Below, piece by piece: positions 60,454 to 64,000 of a stretch of DNA of 64,000 nucleotides. Position 1 is the stretch's first letter. The number at the start of each line of letters is the position of its first letter. Both the position numbers and the translations under genes were made by a program. Below the pieces are notes generated by a model that worked only from the letters and a program-made list of their open reading frames with translations, had not been told where the DNA came from and searched no databases. The stretch comes from Streptomyces sp. NBC_00247 (lineage in GTDB: Bacteria > Actinomycetota > Actinomycetes > Streptomycetales > Streptomycetaceae), in contig NZ_CP108093.1 of NCBI RefSeq assembly GCF_036188265.1, positions 4,112,001 to 4,176,000 on the forward strand, given 5' to 3'.

Positions 60454-61034
60454 TCAGTCCTGCCGGACGCGTCCGTGCAGATGCATGTCGTGGCGGCCGT
60501 CGAGATGGCGGCCGGCCGCCCTGCGGACTCCCTCCGCCGCGAACCCGGCCTTCGACGCCACCCGGCAGGAGGCCGGATTGGCGACGGAGTGGCTGAGTTC
60601 CAGCCGGTCGAACCCGGCCGTGGTGAACGCCCACTCCGTCAGCCGGGTCACCGCGCGGGTGCAGACCCCGCGCCCCGGGCGGCCGGGGTCGTCCAGTAGG
60701 CCACCTCGGCACAGCCGTACTCCAGGTCCCAGTCGCGCAGCGAGAGCCGGCCCAGCAGCCGGTCGTCCTCCGCGTCGGCGACGGCCCAGTGCCCCGCGGT
60801 CTCCCGCTCCCAGTCCTTCCGCCACGCCTCGATCCACCCCCGGGCCTCGTCGACGGAGTCGGCGCGACGCACGTGCCAGCGCTGGATCTCCGGGTCCTCG
60901 AACGCGGTCCGCACGGCTTCGGCGTCGGTGAGCAGCCACGGCCGCAGCACCGACCCGCCGCCGAGCCGGAGCGACGGCTGGACGGCGGCGGAGAGGGTGC
61001 CCGCGGTGATCGCGGGAGGGACGAGTGAGGGCAT
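60454..61034 (-). pseudogene. GNAT acetyltransferase gene with apparent one-base deletion
   Basis: Translation from ATG at 61034 gives a RimJ/RimL-type acetyltransferase (LRPWLLTDAEAVRTAFEDPE, then GHWAVADAEDDRLLGRLSLR and EVAYWTTPAARG), which meets a stop at about 60649. The conserved continuation (RGVCTRAVTRLTEWAFTTAG, then ELSHSVANPASCRVASKAGF) is in another frame down to 60454. Adding one base in the GGGGCGCGGGG run near 60672-60684 restores a single 193-residue protein of normal length. Either the gene is broken or the sequence has an error in a G/C run. Confidence 0.82.
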
Positions 61035-61135
61035 GGGCGGGATGGTACGGGCCGCCGACCGGGCCGGCGCGGTGTTTTCCGCCGACGGGCAGGCCGGAGA
61101 GCGTACCGCCGAAGTACCCCAGGGCCGCGGCCCGT

Positions 61136-61963
61136 TCAGCCGAAGAGGCGTTCCAGCACCACCGCTATGCCGTCCTCGGTGTGCGGCAGGGTGACCTCGT
61201 CGGCGGCGGACTTCAGCGCGGGATGGGCGTTGCCCATCGCCACCCCGTGCCCGACCAGCCCGAACATCGGCAGGTCGTTGGGCATGTCGCCGAAGGCGAT
61301 GGCGTCCGCCGGGTCCAGGCCGAGGAGTTCCGCCGCCACCGCGAGCCCGGTGCCCTTGTGCACGCCGTAGGGGGCGAGTTCGACCGTGCCGGGGCCGGCC
61401 ATGGTGACCGTCGCCAGGTCGCCGACGGCTGCCCGGCCGAGAGCGGCGAGTTCGTCGTCGGTCAGCTCCGGGTGGCGCACCATCACCTTGATGACGGGCT
61501 GTGCCCAGAGGTCGTCGCGGCGCCCGACCCGCTGGGCGGGGAGCGTCGGGTGCGGCATCCGGTAGCCGGGCTCGATCAGGGTCAGCCCCGCCGGGCCGTC
61601 CTGGTCGACGGCGGCGAAGACCGGGCCCGCCTCCGCCTCGATCTTGCCCAGCGCCATGTCGGCCAACTCCCGGTCCAGCGGCACCGAGCGGAGCATCCGG
61701 GCCGACTCGGGGTCGTACACCTGGGTGCCCTGCCCGCAGACGACCGGGCCCCGGTAGTCCAGCTCCGCCAGAAGGGCGCGTATCCCCGGGACCGCCCGGC
61801 CGGTGACGATCATGTGCCGGGCGCCGGCCGAGGCCGCGCGCCGGAGGGCGGCGTGCGTGCGGGGGCTCACGGAGTCGTCGGGCAGCAGCAGGGTGCCGTC
61901 CAGGTCCGTGGCGACGAGGGTGTGCGCGACCCGGGTGTGCGCGGGCGCGGGTGACGAATGCAT
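61136..61963 (-). CDS. Cof-type HAD-IIB family hydrolase
   Basis: A 275-residue haloacid-dehalogenase phosphatase. Motif I is VATDLDGTLL (nucleophile Asp20, acid Asp22). Motif II is the Thr in MIVTGRAVPG. The late motif is AIAFGDMPNDLPMFGLVGHG, which binds Mg2+ with Lys in VIKVMV or HKGTGL. The IIB cap domain sits between about residues 85 and 190. Such enzymes remove phosphate from sugar phosphates, PLP or flavin intermediates; the substrate is unknown. The ATG at 61963 opens the protein. It lies 102 bases upstream of the GNAT pseudogene on the same strand. Confidence 0.92.
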   Translation of the reverse strand: MHSSPAPAHTRVAHTLVATDLDGTLLLPDDSVSPRTHAALRRAASAGARHMIVTGRAVPGIRALLAELDYRGPVVCGQGTQVYDPESARMLRSVPLDRELADMALGKIEAEAGPVFAAVDQDGPAGLTLIEPGYRMPHPTLPAQRVGRRDDLWAQPVIKVMVRHPELTDDELAALGRAAVGDLATVTMAGPGTVELAPYGVHKGTGLAVAAELLGLDPADAIAFGDMPNDLPMFGLVGHGVAMGNAHPALKSAADEVTLPHTEDGIAVVLERLFG

Positions 61964-62428
61964 GGTTCCAGCGTAGGGAGATCGGCTTTTCGCCGGACGG
62001 CCCTGACCTGGGGCGACGGTCAGCTTCCCGGTGCTGCGGGGAGGTGGCCGGCCTGGCGGGCGGCGGAAAGTGATGGTCTCGGGTGAATGGCCCCGGTACG
62101 CGCCGTGGGGGAAGCGCGTACCGGAGCGGACCGGAATCCCCGCCTCCTGTGCGCGGTACCGGTCGGACGCCTGTGCGAGGCGCGGGCGGGGCCCGAAGGG
62201 GCGTGCGTCGGGAGGGGGTACCGCACGCGCGCCGTGGGGGAAGCGGTGCGTCGGGTGGGGCCGGGGCCGAGGGGGAGGATGCGGCGGAACCGCCGAGGAG
62301 GGGGGTGCCCTTGGTCTGCCCGGGGTGCGACGGGGGCGAACCGGTGGGGGGCTGCTGAAACGATCCTTCGACGCCCGTTCGGCCCAGCGGAACAGCCGGC
62401 GGCTGCCCTGTGCCGACTCCCGGCCCCC
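61964..62428. other. intergenic region with an 18-bp direct repeat
   Basis: About 465 bases with no supported gene between two minus-strand genes. An exact 18-bp word occurs twice (62099-62116 and 62228-62245), 129 bases apart. The promoter for the HAD gene should lie at the left end. Confidence 0.5.

Positions 62429-64000
<1,572 letters not shown>

Overview
The window looks like a chromosomal core segment from a Streptomyces or close relative. Evidence: very high GC with G/C-ending codons, many GTG starts, start/stop overlaps (GTGA, ATGA, TGATG) throughout the long operon, lineage-typical families (AfsK/AfsS/AfsR, the helix-turn-helix/DUF397/ATPase trio, kinases with PQQ or extracellular tails) and menaquinone made by the futalosine route. 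I see no rRNA, tRNA, CRISPR array, insertion sequence or prophage. Family and organism assignments rest on motifs and memory of known proteins; no database search was run.

Bases 1-14300 hold the AfsK-AfsR signalling region. From the left: a truncated secreted tyrosine-phosphatase-like gene, a PdxH-like oxidoreductase and a TetR regulator on the minus strand; two tiny overlapping unknown genes and a two-domain VOC protein on the plus strand; then the kinase afsK, a membrane protein, a secreted low-complexity protein, the 63-residue regulator afsS and the large SARP/NB-ARC/TPR regulator afsR. A MerR regulator and a cold-shock protein follow. An 11-bp direct repeat resembling the AfsR/PhoP site lies between afsR and afsS.

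Bases 14300-34600 hold quinone genes mixed with regulatory and house-keeping genes: mqnA, a second Ser/Thr kinase with an extracellular tail, mqnC, a degenerate amidohydrolase-like protein, an ECF sigma factor with a likely anti-sigma partner, menG, a geranylgeranyl-reductase family flavoprotein, an RibD/DHFR-like protein, a Nudix hydrolase, the ATPase/XRE/DUF397 trio, two alpha/beta hydrolases and a secreted NlpC/P60 peptidase.

Bases 34700-50910 are a complete nuoA-N operon for the proton-pumping NADH dehydrogenase, with 14 genes overlapping or nearly so. A Rex-like operator sits just downstream of a candidate promoter. A strong hairpin closes the operon.

Bases 51000-64000 hold recQ, fumarylacetoacetase, a CocE/NonD hydrolase, a long-chain polyprenyl diphosphate synthase, a LolA-fold exported protein, a TetR regulator, a GNAT acetyltransferase broken by an apparent one-base deletion, a Cof-type HAD phosphatase and a flavin monooxygenase that runs off the right edge.

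Working together, the polyprenyl synthase would make the menaquinone side chain; MqnA and MqnC carry out two of the futalosine-pathway ring steps; MenG methylates the ring; the flavoprotein reductase may saturate one isoprene unit; and complex I reduces the resulting quinone. The kinase/regulator genes on the left are global regulators of secondary metabolism.
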